Below are positions 51,705 to 59,887 of a DNA stretch of 64,000 nucleotides, piece after piece (position 1 is the first letter of the stretch; each line of letters begins with the position of its first letter). This DNA comes from Pseudomonas paraglycinae. Its GTDB lineage: Bacteria > Pseudomonadota > Gammaproteobacteria > Pseudomonadales > Pseudomonadaceae. The notes under the pieces were generated by a model. That model was not told the origin of the DNA. It ran no database searches and worked only from the letters and a program-made list of their open reading frames with translations. Both the position numbers and the translations under genes were made by a program. The stretch covers positions 62,001 to 126,000 of the forward strand of contig NZ_BQHR01000005.1 in NCBI RefSeq assembly GCF_021601625.1, in the 5' to 3' direction.

Positions 51705-52480
51705 TACCAGTAGTTTTCCACCGCCACCTGTCCCGGGCGCCGGGTCAGACTCAAGGCCATGCCGCGTTGCTTGAGCAAGGCCCGGGTGTCGTCGATCATC
51801 TGCGGATTACCGCAGAGCATGACCCGCGAATGCTCCGGGGTCAGCTCGACGCCTGCCATCCTCTCCAGCTCGCCATTCTCGATCAGCGTCGTGATGCGTC
51901 CGTTGAGGGCGCCGGCATAAGGCTCGCGGGTGACCACCGGAATGAACTGGAATTTATGCGCATATTCAGCCAGGTAGTCACGCTGAGTCAGCTCGGCAAT
52001 CAGCGGTTGATAAGCCAGTTCCCGAGCCTCCCGCACGCTGTAGACCAGGATGATTCGCTCAAACTTTTCCCAGACCTCGAAGTCCTGCAGGATCGAAAGA
52101 AACGGTGCCACCCCCGTACCTGTGGATAGCAGCCAGAGATCCCGACCATCGACAAAACGGTCCAGCGTCAGATAACCAAAGGCCTGACGCTCGATCAGCA
52201 AGGTATCCCCTGCTTTCAGCCGGCTCAGTTCGCTGGTGAACTCACCGCCCGGCACTACGATGGAAAAAAATTCGAGAAACTCATCGAACGGCGAAGACAC
52301 CATCGAGTAGGCGCGCCACACCGTACTGCCGTCCGGGCGCGTCACGCCAATCCGCGCGAATTGCCCGGCGCGGAAGCGGAAACCGGCATCCCGCGTGGTA
52401 CGCAGGGTGAACAGGTTCGGGGTCAGCGGTTGCACATCGAGTAATGTCTGGCGGCTGAATTTTTCGCTGCTGGCGGTCAT
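51704..52480 (-). CDS. fpr: Ferredoxin-NADP+ reductase Fpr
   Basis: The 258-residue FAD enzyme exchanges electrons between NADPH and ferredoxin or flavodoxin. 'RAYSMVSSPFDEFLEFFSIV' is the FAD-binding RxYS region; 'LLSTGTGVAPFLSIL' binds NADPH; 'VMLCGNPQM' follows. The C-terminal 'QVAVENYW' is the subclass I type of Pseudomonas. In Pseudomonas fpr is induced by oxidative stress through FinR, consistent with its place beside katB. No FinR site was identified. Confidence 0.94.
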   Translation of the reverse strand: MTASSEKFSRQTLLDVQPLTPNLFTLRTTRDAGFRFRAGQFARIGVTRPDGSTVWRAYSMVSSPFDEFLEFFSIVVPGGEFTSELSRLKAGDTLLIERQAFGYLTLDRFVDGRDLWLLSTGTGVAPFLSILQDFEVWEKFERIILVYSVREARELAYQPLIAELTQRDYLAEYAHKFQFIPVVTREPYAGALNGRITTLIENGELERMAGVELTPEHSRVMLCGNPQMIDDTRALLKQRGMALSLTRRPGQVAVENYW

Positions 52481-52785
52481 CGGTTCACTCCATCAACAAT
52501 AATTCGATTGTTACGCATAATTGCACAATGAAACACCGATAGTTTGTGATGGAATCTCAAAGTGCCACTAGTTTTAAAACTCTAAAATAGTCAACCTGAA
52601 GTCAGAATTATTTAAATGATCTCCCACATATAAAGACTTGTTCAGAGATATTCCAAATAGGAGCACTTACCAAGAACAAAAAAATCCAAACACTTTTGTA
52701 GGAAGCGTCCTACACTCGACTCCGTGCCACCACATTGGATCCAATACGGCGCCCCCCGCGGATTATTATTTTGGAGAACACTCAA
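52481..52785. other. AT-rich 305-base region between fpr and the LuxR solo
   Basis: No gene is seen. It is conspicuously AT-rich against a GC-rich background and carries the start regions of fpr (minus) and luxR (plus). It contains the palindrome at 52697-52714. The composition change continues into the luxR gene and suggests insertion or relaxed constraint. Confidence 0.7.
52697..52714. promoter_or_regulatory. GacA-box-like palindrome upstream of the LuxR solo
   Basis: TGTAGG-N6-CCTACA is a perfect palindrome extending to TGTAGGA / TCCTACA around AGCG. The GacA box is TGTAAG-N6-CTTACA, so each half differs by one symmetric base. It lies 71 bases before the luxR ATG. It might instead be an operator for LuxR itself or another dimeric regulator. 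Confidence 0.45.
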
Positions 52786-53493
52786 ATGGAAAGGTGGAAG
52801 GAGTACCAGATAGAACAGATCACGCGCGCGAAGGAAATCGAGAATGCATTTCCGATTCTGAGCACGTTTGCCAGGAACCTCGGCTTTCAGTTTTGTGGCA
52901 TTAAAGTTTCCCGGCCTGGCTTCCCGTCATTCAACGCGTTCCATATCAATAACTTCACAACGGCGTGGAACGACGAATACGAAAAAACTTACGCAAAGGA
53001 CGACCCGATAACAGCCTATTGCGATGGCTCCATGCTGCCGTTTCTCTGGAGCAGGAAAGCCTTCTCGAAGGCTCCGCTGATGTGGAGTGCGCTTCAAAAT
53101 CACGGGATGGAACATGGTTGGTCGCAGTCATATCACGATGAGAAAAATGACTTGTGCTGCACAATCAGCCTGGCCCGAACCCACTGCGAAATTTTTGCCC
53201 TGGAGCTGTACAACGAGTACGGCGTATTGCAATACGTCTTGCAGCATTTGTGTGAGTTGTTCCTCATTGCCTGCCCGGCAACGCTGGCCAAGCCTCCGCC
53301 TGTGCGATTGTCCACTCGAGAGCTTGAAATCGTAAGGCTGTGCGCCCTTGGCAAAACATCCTGGGAAATCGGCCGGATCCTGAATATCGCTGAAAGCACC
53401 GTGAACTATCACACCAAGAACCTGATCACCAAATTCAACGCCTGCAACAAGATGTCAGCCGTCATCGCCGCCGCCAAGGCCGGATATCTCTAG
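52786..53493 (+). CDS. LuxR-family quorum-sensing-type regulator (solo)
   Basis: The 235-residue protein has an N-terminal autoinducer-binding domain and a C-terminal LuxR helix-turn-helix ('LSTRELEIVRLCALGKTSWE', 'IGRILNIAESTVNYHTKNLI'). The six residues conserved in acyl-homoserine-lactone binders are present: Trp61, Tyr65, Asp73, Pro74, Trp88 and Gly111. No luxI-type synthase is in the window, so it is a solo. The ATG at 52786 has GGAG nine bases upstream. Base composition is more AT-rich than the neighbours. Ligand and targets are unknown. Confidence 0.88.
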   Translation: MERWKEYQIEQITRAKEIENAFPILSTFARNLGFQFCGIKVSRPGFPSFNAFHINNFTTAWNDEYEKTYAKDDPITAYCDGSMLPFLWSRKAFSKAPLMWSALQNHGMEHGWSQSYHDEKNDLCCTISLARTHCEIFALELYNEYGVLQYVLQHLCELFLIACPATLAKPPPVRLSTRELEIVRLCALGKTSWEIGRILNIAESTVNYHTKNLITKFNACNKMSAVIAAAKAGYL

Positions 53494-53668
53494 GCCGCCC
53501 TCTTCCACTGCACTGAAATCAGACGAGTATTACCAACAAAAAAAACGTACCATTTGCAGCCTTCCTGAGTGATGTCGTGAGCATTCACGCCGCTGTCCAC
53601 TCGGTCGGTTCCGCCGCACGACACCCTGGGCCGCGGGACATCCGTCGATTACCCAGAGTCCCCGCCCC

Positions 53669-54793
53669 ATGCCTTTGCTCGATACGCCCTTCGCCCAGCT
53701 TGATCTGATCCGCCAGCCCGAACAGCAGAACGAACCGCTGCAAGCCTTCGATGCGGCCGACGAATACCTGCTCAATCATCTGGCCGAACAGAATCTGCCG
53801 GCGAATACCCGAGTATTGGTGCTCAACGACAGTTTCGGCGCATTGGCCATCAGCCTCTCGGGCAAGGTGCAGGTCAGCACCAGCGGTGATTCGTTCCTGG
53901 CGTTTCAGGGGCTGGAAAAGAACCTGCTGCGTAACGGTCAGGCATTCGATGCGCTGCGCGGTATTCCCGCCAGCGAGCCCTTGGTCGGGCCGTTCGACCG
54001 GGTGCTGATCCGCGTCCCGAAAACCCTGGCACTCCTGGAAGAGCAACTGATTCGCTTGCAGGGTCAATTGGCACCTGGCGCTCAGGTGGTAGCAGCGGCG
54101 ATGGTCAAGCATTTGCCTCGTGCCGCAGGTGACCTGCTGGAACGCTACATCGGCCCGGTTCAGGCTTCGCTGGCTGTGAAAAAGGCCCGATTGCTGATCG
54201 CCACGCCCGAGGCCAAGGCACCCGCCGTTTCGCCCTACCCGACCCGCTATCGTCTTGACGAGCCGGCCATCGAACTGCTCAACCACGCGAACGTGTTCTG
54301 CCGTGAAGGGCTGGACATCGGCACCCGCGCCTTCCTTCCGCACCTGCCGAAAAACCTCGGTTCGGCACGAGTCGCAGACCTCGGCTGCGGTAACGGCGTT
54401 CTGGCCATCGCCAGCGCCCTGCAAAATCCTGAAGCGCATTACACGCTGGTGGACGAATCGTTCATGGCCGTGCAATCGGCGGCCGAAAACTGGCGCGCGG
54501 CGCTGGGCGAACGTGAAGTGATCGTACGCGCCGGCGACGGTCTGGCCGGCCAGGAAGCGCAATCGCTGGACGTAGTCTTGTGCAACCCGCCATTCCACCA
54601 GCAACAGGTGGTCGGCGATTTCCTTGCCTGGCGCATGTTCCAGCAGGCCCGCGAAGCGCTGGTGGTAGGTGGCGCGCTGTACATCGTCGGCAACCGTCAC
54701 CTGGGCTATCACAGCAAACTGGCGCGACTGTTCCGCGGTGTCGAGCAAGTCGCGGCTACGCCGAAGTTCGTGATCCTCAAGGCGCGCAAATAA
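53669..54793 (+). CDS. rlmG: 23S rRNA (guanine-1835-N2) methyltransferase RlmG
   Basis: The 374-residue SAM-dependent enzyme has a duplicated RsmC-like architecture: a degenerate N-terminal methyltransferase fold and a catalytic C-terminal one with 'VADLGCGNGVLAIASAL' and 'DVVLCNPPFHQQQ' (NPPF motif). It methylates G1835 of 23S rRNA. RsmC is the nearest alternative, but the start 'MPLLDTPFAQLDLIRQPEQQ' is typical for RlmG. Confidence 0.9.
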   Translation: MPLLDTPFAQLDLIRQPEQQNEPLQAFDAADEYLLNHLAEQNLPANTRVLVLNDSFGALAISLSGKVQVSTSGDSFLAFQGLEKNLLRNGQAFDALRGIPASEPLVGPFDRVLIRVPKTLALLEEQLIRLQGQLAPGAQVVAAAMVKHLPRAAGDLLERYIGPVQASLAVKKARLLIATPEAKAPAVSPYPTRYRLDEPAIELLNHANVFCREGLDIGTRAFLPHLPKNLGSARVADLGCGNGVLAIASALQNPEAHYTLVDESFMAVQSAAENWRAALGEREVIVRAGDGLAGQEAQSLDVVLCNPPFHQQQVVGDFLAWRMFQQAREALVVGGALYIVGNRHLGYHSKLARLFRGVEQVAATPKFVILKARK

Positions 54794-54800
54794 TCCGGGC

Positions 54801-54830
54801 AAAAAAAAACCCTCCGGTCGGAGGGTCAAA
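54801..54830 (-). terminator. Terminator of the cio operon
   Basis: Stem ACCCTCC / GGAGGGT around GGTC. The T-run lies on the minus-strand side (nine A on plus before the stem), so it stops cioAB-DUF2474 transcripts; it is 34 bases after the small gene. Confidence 0.85.
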
Positions 54831-54863
54831 AATCCGTGCCGCAAGGCAGCGGGATGGGAAGTC

Positions 54864-55031
54864 TCAGTGCGTGGTCAGACCTGCGGCGTTCATGAACATA
54901 CGCATCAGGCTGGCGACGATGAACAAAGCACCGACGCTGCCGACCCAGATCATGGCCAACCAGCCGAGCCGCTGCCACAGCGGCTTTTTTTCGGCTTCTT
55001 CAATGTCGTGCAGGGAATGTTTGCCAGTCAT
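54864..55031 (-). CDS. DUF2474 / CydX-like small membrane protein of the bd oxidase
   Basis: The 55-residue protein 'MTGKHSLHDIEEAEKKPLWQ' has one membrane helix ('WLAMIWVGSVGALFIVASLM'). Position directly after cioB (77 bases) and a tryptophan-rich pre-helix segment fit DUF2474, found with CIO-type bd oxidases and analogous in place to CydX. It probably stabilises the oxidase. It is easily missed by gene callers because of its size. Confidence 0.85.
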   Translation of the reverse strand: MTGKHSLHDIEEAEKKPLWQRLGWLAMIWVGSVGALFIVASLMRMFMNAAGLTTH

Positions 55032-55074
55032 TTTCTTTAAACCTCTTCAAGATGGATGGCGCCGCTACCGACGC

Positions 55075-55101
55075 CATCGCGAGCAAGCTCGCTCCCACAG
55101 G
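55075..55101. repeat. REP element copy between cioB and the DUF2474 gene
   Basis: TCGCGAGCAAGCTCGCTCCCACAGG-type palindrome, nearly identical to 39499-39526. It lies within the operon and may act as a transcript-stabilising or attenuating hairpin. Confidence 0.8.
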
Positions 55102-55108
55102 TTTTTGC

Positions 55109-56116
55109 TTAGTGATAACCGTCTTCGTGGGTCACCTTGCCGCGGAACACGTAGTAGCTCCAGAAGGTGTAACCCAGGATGAACGGGATGATGAACAGCG
55201 TGCCCACCAGCATGAAGCCCTGGCTTTGCGGCGGTGCGGCGGCGTCCCAGATCGAGATCGACGGCGGTACGATGTTCGGCCACAGGCTGATGCCCAGACC
55301 GCTGTAGCCGAGGAAGATCAGCACCAGGGTCAGCAGGAACGGCATGTAATTGGCATTACGTGCCACCGCGCGAATCAGACCGTACATCGTCACCAGCACC
55401 AGAATCGGCACCGGCATGAACCAGAACAGATTCGGCATGCTGAACCAGCGCGTCGCAATTTCCGGGTGGGCCAGTGGCGTCCACAGACTGACGACACCGA
55501 TCACCGCCAACAGCACGAAGGCCAGAGGACGCGCCAGGTCATGCATCTGTTCCTGAAGCTTGCCTTCGGTCTTCATGATCAGCCAGGTACAGCCGAGCAA
55601 GGCATACGCCACAACCAGCGCGGCGCCGCAGAACAGCGTGAACGGCGTCAGCCAGTCCAGTGAGCCGCCGGCGTATTGCCGGTTGACCACGGGCAAGCCG
55701 TCGATGAACGCACCAAGTGCCACACCCTGGAAGAACGTAGCGGCCACCGAACCACCAATGAACGCCTTGTCCCACAGGTGACGCTTGTCGTCCTTGGCCT
55801 TGAAGCGGAACTCGAACGCCACGCCGCGGAAAATCAGCCCGATCAGCATGAAGATCAACGGCAGGTACAGCGCCGACAACACCACCGAATAGGCCAGCGG
55901 GAACGCACCGAACAACGCAGCGCCGCCCAGTACCAGCCAGGTTTCATTGCCGTCCCATACCGGGGCGACGGTGTTCATCATCACGTCACGGTCGACTTTG
56001 CCTGGGATGAACGGGAAGAGAATCCCGATCCCCAGGTCGAAACCGTCCATGACCACGTACATCATGATCCCGAAGATGATGATCACGGCCCAGATCAGCG
56101 GAAGATCAATACCCAT
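55109..56116 (-). CDS. cioB: Cyanide-insensitive bd-type oxidase subunit II (CioB)
   Basis: The 335-residue membrane protein has about eight helices. 'MYVVMDGFDLGIGILFPFIP' and 'WDGNETWLVLGGAALFGAFP' are subunit II signatures. Subunit II supports the quinol-oxidising subunit I and stabilises heme insertion. The start is three bases after the cioA stop. The C-terminus has 'FWSYYVFRGKV', typical of CydB proteins. Confidence 0.95.
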   Translation of the reverse strand: MGIDLPLIWAVIIIFGIMMYVVMDGFDLGIGILFPFIPGKVDRDVMMNTVAPVWDGNETWLVLGGAALFGAFPLAYSVVLSALYLPLIFMLIGLIFRGVAFEFRFKAKDDKRHLWDKAFIGGSVAATFFQGVALGAFIDGLPVVNRQYAGGSLDWLTPFTLFCGAALVVAYALLGCTWLIMKTEGKLQEQMHDLARPLAFVLLAVIGVVSLWTPLAHPEIATRWFSMPNLFWFMPVPILVLVTMYGLIRAVARNANYMPFLLTLVLIFLGYSGLGISLWPNIVPPSISIWDAAAPPQSQGFMLVGTLFIIPFILGYTFWSYYVFRGKVTHEDGYH

Positions 56117-56119
56117 GAC

Positions 56120-57556
56120 TCAAATCTCCTTGGTCAGGCTGCGGTCGTGTTCGGCGCCATCGTCGTCGGCAGCGGACAACGGACGGGCCGGCGTGCGTTT
56201 CTGGCCAGGACCACCGTCGTTGGTTTCCTTGCCTTCGTCGGTCTTCGGCCCTTTGCGCACCAGACGCATCATGTAGCCCAGACCCGCACCGAACAGCGCG
56301 AAATACACCACCACGAACATGATCAGCGTGATGCTCATCTGCATGAAACTGTGGTTGGACGATGCATCCGCCGTGCGCATCAGCCCGTAGACCACCCATG
56401 GCTGACGACCGATTTCAGTGGTGAACCAGCCCGCCAGGATCGCGATCAGACCGGACGGCCCCATCCACAGCGCCAGGTACAGGAACGGCCGCGAGGTGTA
56501 GAGCGTGTCGCGCTTGCGCAGCCACAGGCTCCAGAGGCCGGTGAAGATCATCAGGAAGCCGAGGCCGACCATGATCCGGAACGACCAGAACACGATGGTC
56601 GAATTCGGCCGGTCTTCCGGTGGGAATTCCTTGAGCGCCGGGACTTGCTTGTCCAGCGAGTGCGTCAGGATCAGGCTGCCGAGGTACGGGATCTCGACCG
56701 CATACTTGGTTTTCTCTTCCTTCATGTCCGGCCAGCCGAACAGGATCAGCGGCGTCGCTTCGTTGCCATGGTTTTCCCAGTGGCCTTCGATCGCGGCGAT
56801 TTTCGCCGGCTGATGCTTGAGGGTGTTGAGGCCGTGGAAGTCACCGATGACTGCCTGAATCGGCGCAACGATCAGCGCCATCCACATCGCCATCGACAGC
56901 ATGGTGCGAATCGCCGGATTGTCCTTGCCGCGCAGCAAGTGCCAGGCCGCCGACGAGCCGACGAAGAAAGCCGTCGCGACGAACGCCGCCGTCGCCATGT
57001 GCATCAGGCGATACGGGAACGACGGGTTGAAGATGATTGCCAGCCAGTCGGTTGGAATGACCTGACCGTTGACGATTTCAAAGCCCTGCGGCGTCTGCAT
57101 CCAGCTGTTGGAGGCGAGAATCCAGAAGGTCGAAATCAGCGTGCCAATGGCCACCATTACCGTGGAGAAAAAGTGCAGCTTGCGCCCGACCTTGTTCCAG
57201 CCGAACAGCATCACGCCAAGGAAACCGGCTTCGAGGAAGAACGCCGTAAGCACTTCATACGTCAGCAACGGGCCGGTGACGGAACCGGCGAAGTCCGAGA
57301 AGCGACTCCAGTTGGTGCCGAACTGGTAGGCCATGACCAGTCCCGAGACCACGCCCATGCCGAAGTTGACGGCAAAGATCTTCGACCAGAAATGGTAGAG
57401 GTCACGGTAGGTGTCGTTGCCGGTTTTCAGCCACAGGCCTTCCAGCACCGCGAGATAGCTCGCAAGACCGATGGTGATCGCCGGGAACAGGATGTGGAAC
57501 GAGATGGTGAACGCGAACTGAATTCGGGCGAGATCCAGGGCCTCTAAACCGAACAT
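56120..57556 (-). CDS. cioA: Cyanide-insensitive bd-type quinol oxidase subunit I (CioA)
   Basis: The 478-residue heme-bearing subunit oxidises ubiquinol and reduces oxygen. 'RIQFAFTISFHILFPAITIG' carries the conserved His region and 'GWFTTEIGRQPWVVYGLMRT' the GRQPW motif. The short quinol loop shows it is CIO-type, not E. coli CydA. The start 'MFGLEALDLARIQF' is standard. It heads cioA-cioB-DUF2474 and lies 159 bases from a perfect Anr box. Confidence 0.95.
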   Translation of the reverse strand: MFGLEALDLARIQFAFTISFHILFPAITIGLASYLAVLEGLWLKTGNDTYRDLYHFWSKIFAVNFGMGVVSGLVMAYQFGTNWSRFSDFAGSVTGPLLTYEVLTAFFLEAGFLGVMLFGWNKVGRKLHFFSTVMVAIGTLISTFWILASNSWMQTPQGFEIVNGQVIPTDWLAIIFNPSFPYRLMHMATAAFVATAFFVGSSAAWHLLRGKDNPAIRTMLSMAMWMALIVAPIQAVIGDFHGLNTLKHQPAKIAAIEGHWENHGNEATPLILFGWPDMKEEKTKYAVEIPYLGSLILTHSLDKQVPALKEFPPEDRPNSTIVFWSFRIMVGLGFLMIFTGLWSLWLRKRDTLYTSRPFLYLALWMGPSGLIAILAGWFTTEIGRQPWVVYGLMRTADASSNHSFMQMSITLIMFVVVYFALFGAGLGYMMRLVRKGPKTDEGKETNDGGPGQKRTPARPLSAADDDGAEHDRSLTKEI

Positions 57557-57956
57557 AAGCTTTCCTCTATCAGATAACGGTTCCAAGACTGGCGGCCTTG
57601 GACCACTGCCCCCACGGGTATGGAGTGCGGCGAACTCGGATTCGTTCTTCTTTTTACAGGCATCGCGACGCAGGGAGTCTGCCAACGGGTCACGGATCAG
57701 TTCCGCAATGGGTCTTGATCTGGATCAATCAACGTTAAAAGAGTAGTCCCATTTCCGACGGGGAACCGCGTGGTCTTTTGCCGCGTGACAAGTTGCCTCA
57801 CAGTCATGGCAACGCCCTGAAATACATCCCTGGCCGGGATCGGTGTCCGGGCAGGGAAAAATCGATGTCTGGCTAACTAAATTTTCTGTCATAGCAACTT
57901 CCTGTTACAGACTGGTGATAATCTCGCGGTTCCCCTCGATCAAGACCGGCCCGCAA
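57557..57956. other. 400-base divergent region between cioA and the MFS gene
   Basis: No gene is seen. It holds the cioA promoter region with the Anr box (57715-57728), a GTTGCC / GGCAAC inverted repeat at 57792-57813, and a possible -10 GATAAT at 57917-57922 for the MFS gene. An open frame from 57843 into the MFS gene has no support before 57957. Confidence 0.6.
57715..57728. promoter_or_regulatory. Perfect Anr/FNR box
   Basis: TTGATCTGGATCAA matches the consensus TTGAT-N4-ATCAA in all ten positions. It is 159 bases upstream of cioA and 229 bases before the MFS start. In P. aeruginosa Anr represses cioAB when oxygen is low, which this site would explain. Confidence 0.75.
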
Positions 57957-59195
57957 ATGCCCAGCCAAGAGCCCTTGCTGTTACGTCATCACCGCCCCTT
58001 TCTTGCGTTCTGGTTGGCCCGGATCTTCACCGCCAGCGGTTTTCAGATGCTCACCGTGGCGATCGGCTGGAATCTCTATCAACTGACCGGCAACGTGCTC
58101 GACCTGGGTCTGGTCGGACTGGTGGAATTCGCGCCACGCGTATTGTTCATGCTGCACACCGGCCACGTTGCCGATCGCTACGATCGGCGCAAGGTCGCGG
58201 CGATCTGCCAGTCGTTGCAGGCCCTGATTGCCCTGGCACTGGCCATCGGCAGCGCCACCGACCATGTCACCCGGGAAATGATCTTTATCCTGGCGTTCCT
58301 GCTCGGCGCCGCGCGCTCCTTCGAAATGCCGACCACCCAGGCACTGCTGCCGAGCATCGTGCCCAGTGCGCTGTTCCCGCGTGCCGTCGCCGCCGCACAA
58401 TCTGCACAGCAATCGGCCACCATCGTCGCCCCGGCGCTCGGCGGTCTGCTTTATGCCTTCGGCAGCGTGTGGGTCTACGGGCCGACGGTGATTCTGTATG
58501 TCATCGCCTGCACCTTGATGCTCAACCTGCCCGCACGGCAAACCCCGCTGAACAAGGGCAAGGCGACACTGGATTCGTTGCTGGCGGGGATTCGCTTCAT
58601 TCGTAGCCGCCCGGACATTCTCGGGGCGATTTCGCTGGATCTGTTCGCCGTGCTGCTCGGCGGCGCCACGGCGCTGTTGCCGGTGTTCGCCAAGGACATT
58701 CTGCTGACCGGGCCGTGGGGGCTGGGATTGCTGCGCTCGGCGCCGGCGGTTGGCGCGCTGATGATGTCGCTGTTCCTGGCGCGGTTTGCCGTCGAGCGAA
58801 ACGTCGGTCGAGTGATGTTCACCGCCGTCGGTGTATTCGGCGTGGCAACCATCGCCTTCGGTCTGTCGACCTCGTTCTGGTTCTCCCTGGCGGTACTTGT
58901 CGTGCTGGGCGCGGCGGACATGATCAGCATGGTGATCCGCGCCTCGTTCGTGCAACTGGAAACCCCGGACGAAATGCGCGGGCGGGTCAGCGCGGTGAAC
59001 GGCCTGTTCATCGGCGCCTCGAACCAGTTGGGCGAATTCGAATCCGGCCTGACCGCGCACTGGTTCGGCACCGTGCCGGCGGTGGTGATGGGCGGTATCG
59101 GCACACTGGTGGTGACCGGGACCTGGATCAAACTGTTCCCGACCCTGGCCAACCGCGACCGGATGCATGTGCCAGTGGAAGAGGTGAAAGCCTAG
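57957..59195 (+). CDS. MFS exporter (EntS-like family)
   Basis: The 412-residue protein has about 12 membrane helices. 'FLAFWLARIFTASGFQMLTV' and 'GHVADRYDRRKVAAICQSLQ' (MFS loop 2-3 motif) and 'LLAGIRFIRSRPDILGAISL' resemble the EntS/MFS_3 group of enterobactin-type exporters. The substrate cannot be read from the sequence and no siderophore gene is nearby. It is divergent from cioA. Confidence 0.85.
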   Translation: MPSQEPLLLRHHRPFLAFWLARIFTASGFQMLTVAIGWNLYQLTGNVLDLGLVGLVEFAPRVLFMLHTGHVADRYDRRKVAAICQSLQALIALALAIGSATDHVTREMIFILAFLLGAARSFEMPTTQALLPSIVPSALFPRAVAAAQSAQQSATIVAPALGGLLYAFGSVWVYGPTVILYVIACTLMLNLPARQTPLNKGKATLDSLLAGIRFIRSRPDILGAISLDLFAVLLGGATALLPVFAKDILLTGPWGLGLLRSAPAVGALMMSLFLARFAVERNVGRVMFTAVGVFGVATIAFGLSTSFWFSLAVLVVLGAADMISMVIRASFVQLETPDEMRGRVSAVNGLFIGASNQLGEFESGLTAHWFGTVPAVVMGGIGTLVVTGTWIKLFPTLANRDRMHVPVEEVKA

Positions 59196-59248
59196 CTACA
59201 CGGGCTCCACCAGCGGGGCCATCCCCCAAGCACAAATAGCTCGAAAAG

Positions 59249-59296
59249 ATGCGGTACATAGATACCGCATTGAGTGTAATGTATCGCCTTACACTC
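59249..59296. promoter_or_regulatory. Nested palindromic operators of higBA
   Basis: Two perfect inverted repeats lie side by side: ATGCGGTA / TACCGCAT (59249-59270, 6-base gap) and GAGTGTAA / TTACACTC (59272-59296, 9-base gap), ending five bases before the toxin start. The arrangement fits autoregulation by the HigA-type antitoxin, as in other higBA operons. A TGTAAT box (59275-59280) could be the -10. Confidence 0.6.
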
Positions 59297-59301
59297 GCCG
59301 C

Positions 59302-59580
59302 ATGATCAAATCCTTTCAGCACAAAGGCCTTCGCGGCTTCTATGAAACCGGTTCGACTCGCGGGATTCGTGCCGATCACGCTAAACGGCTGTCGCGCATG
59401 CTGCAGTTCATGGATCGCGCAGCGGCTCCCGGGGATCTGGACCTTCCCGGTTGGCGTCTGCATCTACTGAAAGGGGAGCTTTGCGAGTACTGGTCACTCA
59501 GTGTGTCCGGGAACTGGCGGGTTATCTTTCGATTTGCAGGTTCGGATATCGAACTGATCGACTATCTGGATTACCACTGA
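59302..59580 (+). CDS. higB: HigB/GraT-type toxin (RelE superfamily)
   Basis: The 92-residue protein has a RelE-like fold pattern: 'MIKSFQHKGLRGFYETGSTR', 'RLSRMLQFMDRAAAPGDLDL' and 'SVSGNWRVIFRFAG', where the conserved Arg and aromatic residues of HigB toxins occur. HigB toxins cleave mRNA on the ribosome. The toxin precedes the antitoxin, the reversed order typical of higBA. 14 bases separate it from higA. Confidence 0.88.
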   Translation: MIKSFQHKGLRGFYETGSTRGIRADHAKRLSRMLQFMDRAAAPGDLDLPGWRLHLLKGELCEYWSLSVSGNWRVIFRFAGSDIELIDYLDYH

Positions 59581-59594
59581 CAGGAGGCAGGCTC

Positions 59595-59882
59595 ATGCCC
59601 ATGCACAACCCGCCACACCCCGGTGAAACACTGCTGATGGACGTATTGCCGGAACTTGGCATCAGCGTTACCGAATTGGCTCGGCATCTGGGATTCGCTC
59701 GTCCTCATCTATCTCGCGTTTTGCACGGACATGCGCCGATCAGCCCGGATCTGGCCGTGCGACTGGAACGCGCGGGGATTGGCAAGGCTCGCATGTGGCT
59801 AGGCGTTCAAACCGATTACGACCTTTGGCAAGCCGAGCACCGTGAGCAGCCAGCCATTCGACCAATCGCTGCTCACGCCTGA
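59595..59882 (+). CDS. higA: HigA-type antitoxin (XRE family)
   Basis: The 95-residue protein has a helix-turn-helix: 'HPGETLLMDVLPELGISVTE' then 'LARHLGFARPHLSRVLHGHA' and 'ISPDLAVRLERAGIGKARMW'. This is the VapI/HigA pattern. The ATG has GGAGG seven bases upstream; a second ATG two codons later is possible. It neutralises HigB and probably binds the operators at 59249-59296. Confidence 0.9.
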   Translation: MPMHNPPHPGETLLMDVLPELGISVTELARHLGFARPHLSRVLHGHAPISPDLAVRLERAGIGKARMWLGVQTDYDLWQAEHREQPAIRPIAAHA

Positions 59883-59887
59883 CCTTC

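Noticed and set aside
52481-52785. A lux-box (CTG-N10-CAG type) for the LuxR solo
   Set aside because: Only the TGTAGGA palindrome was found; no sequence fits a standard lux box.
57792-57813. GTTGCC / GGCAAC inverted repeat in the cioA-MFS gap as an operator
   Set aside because: The half-sites are short with a 10-base gap and match no regulator consensus I know.
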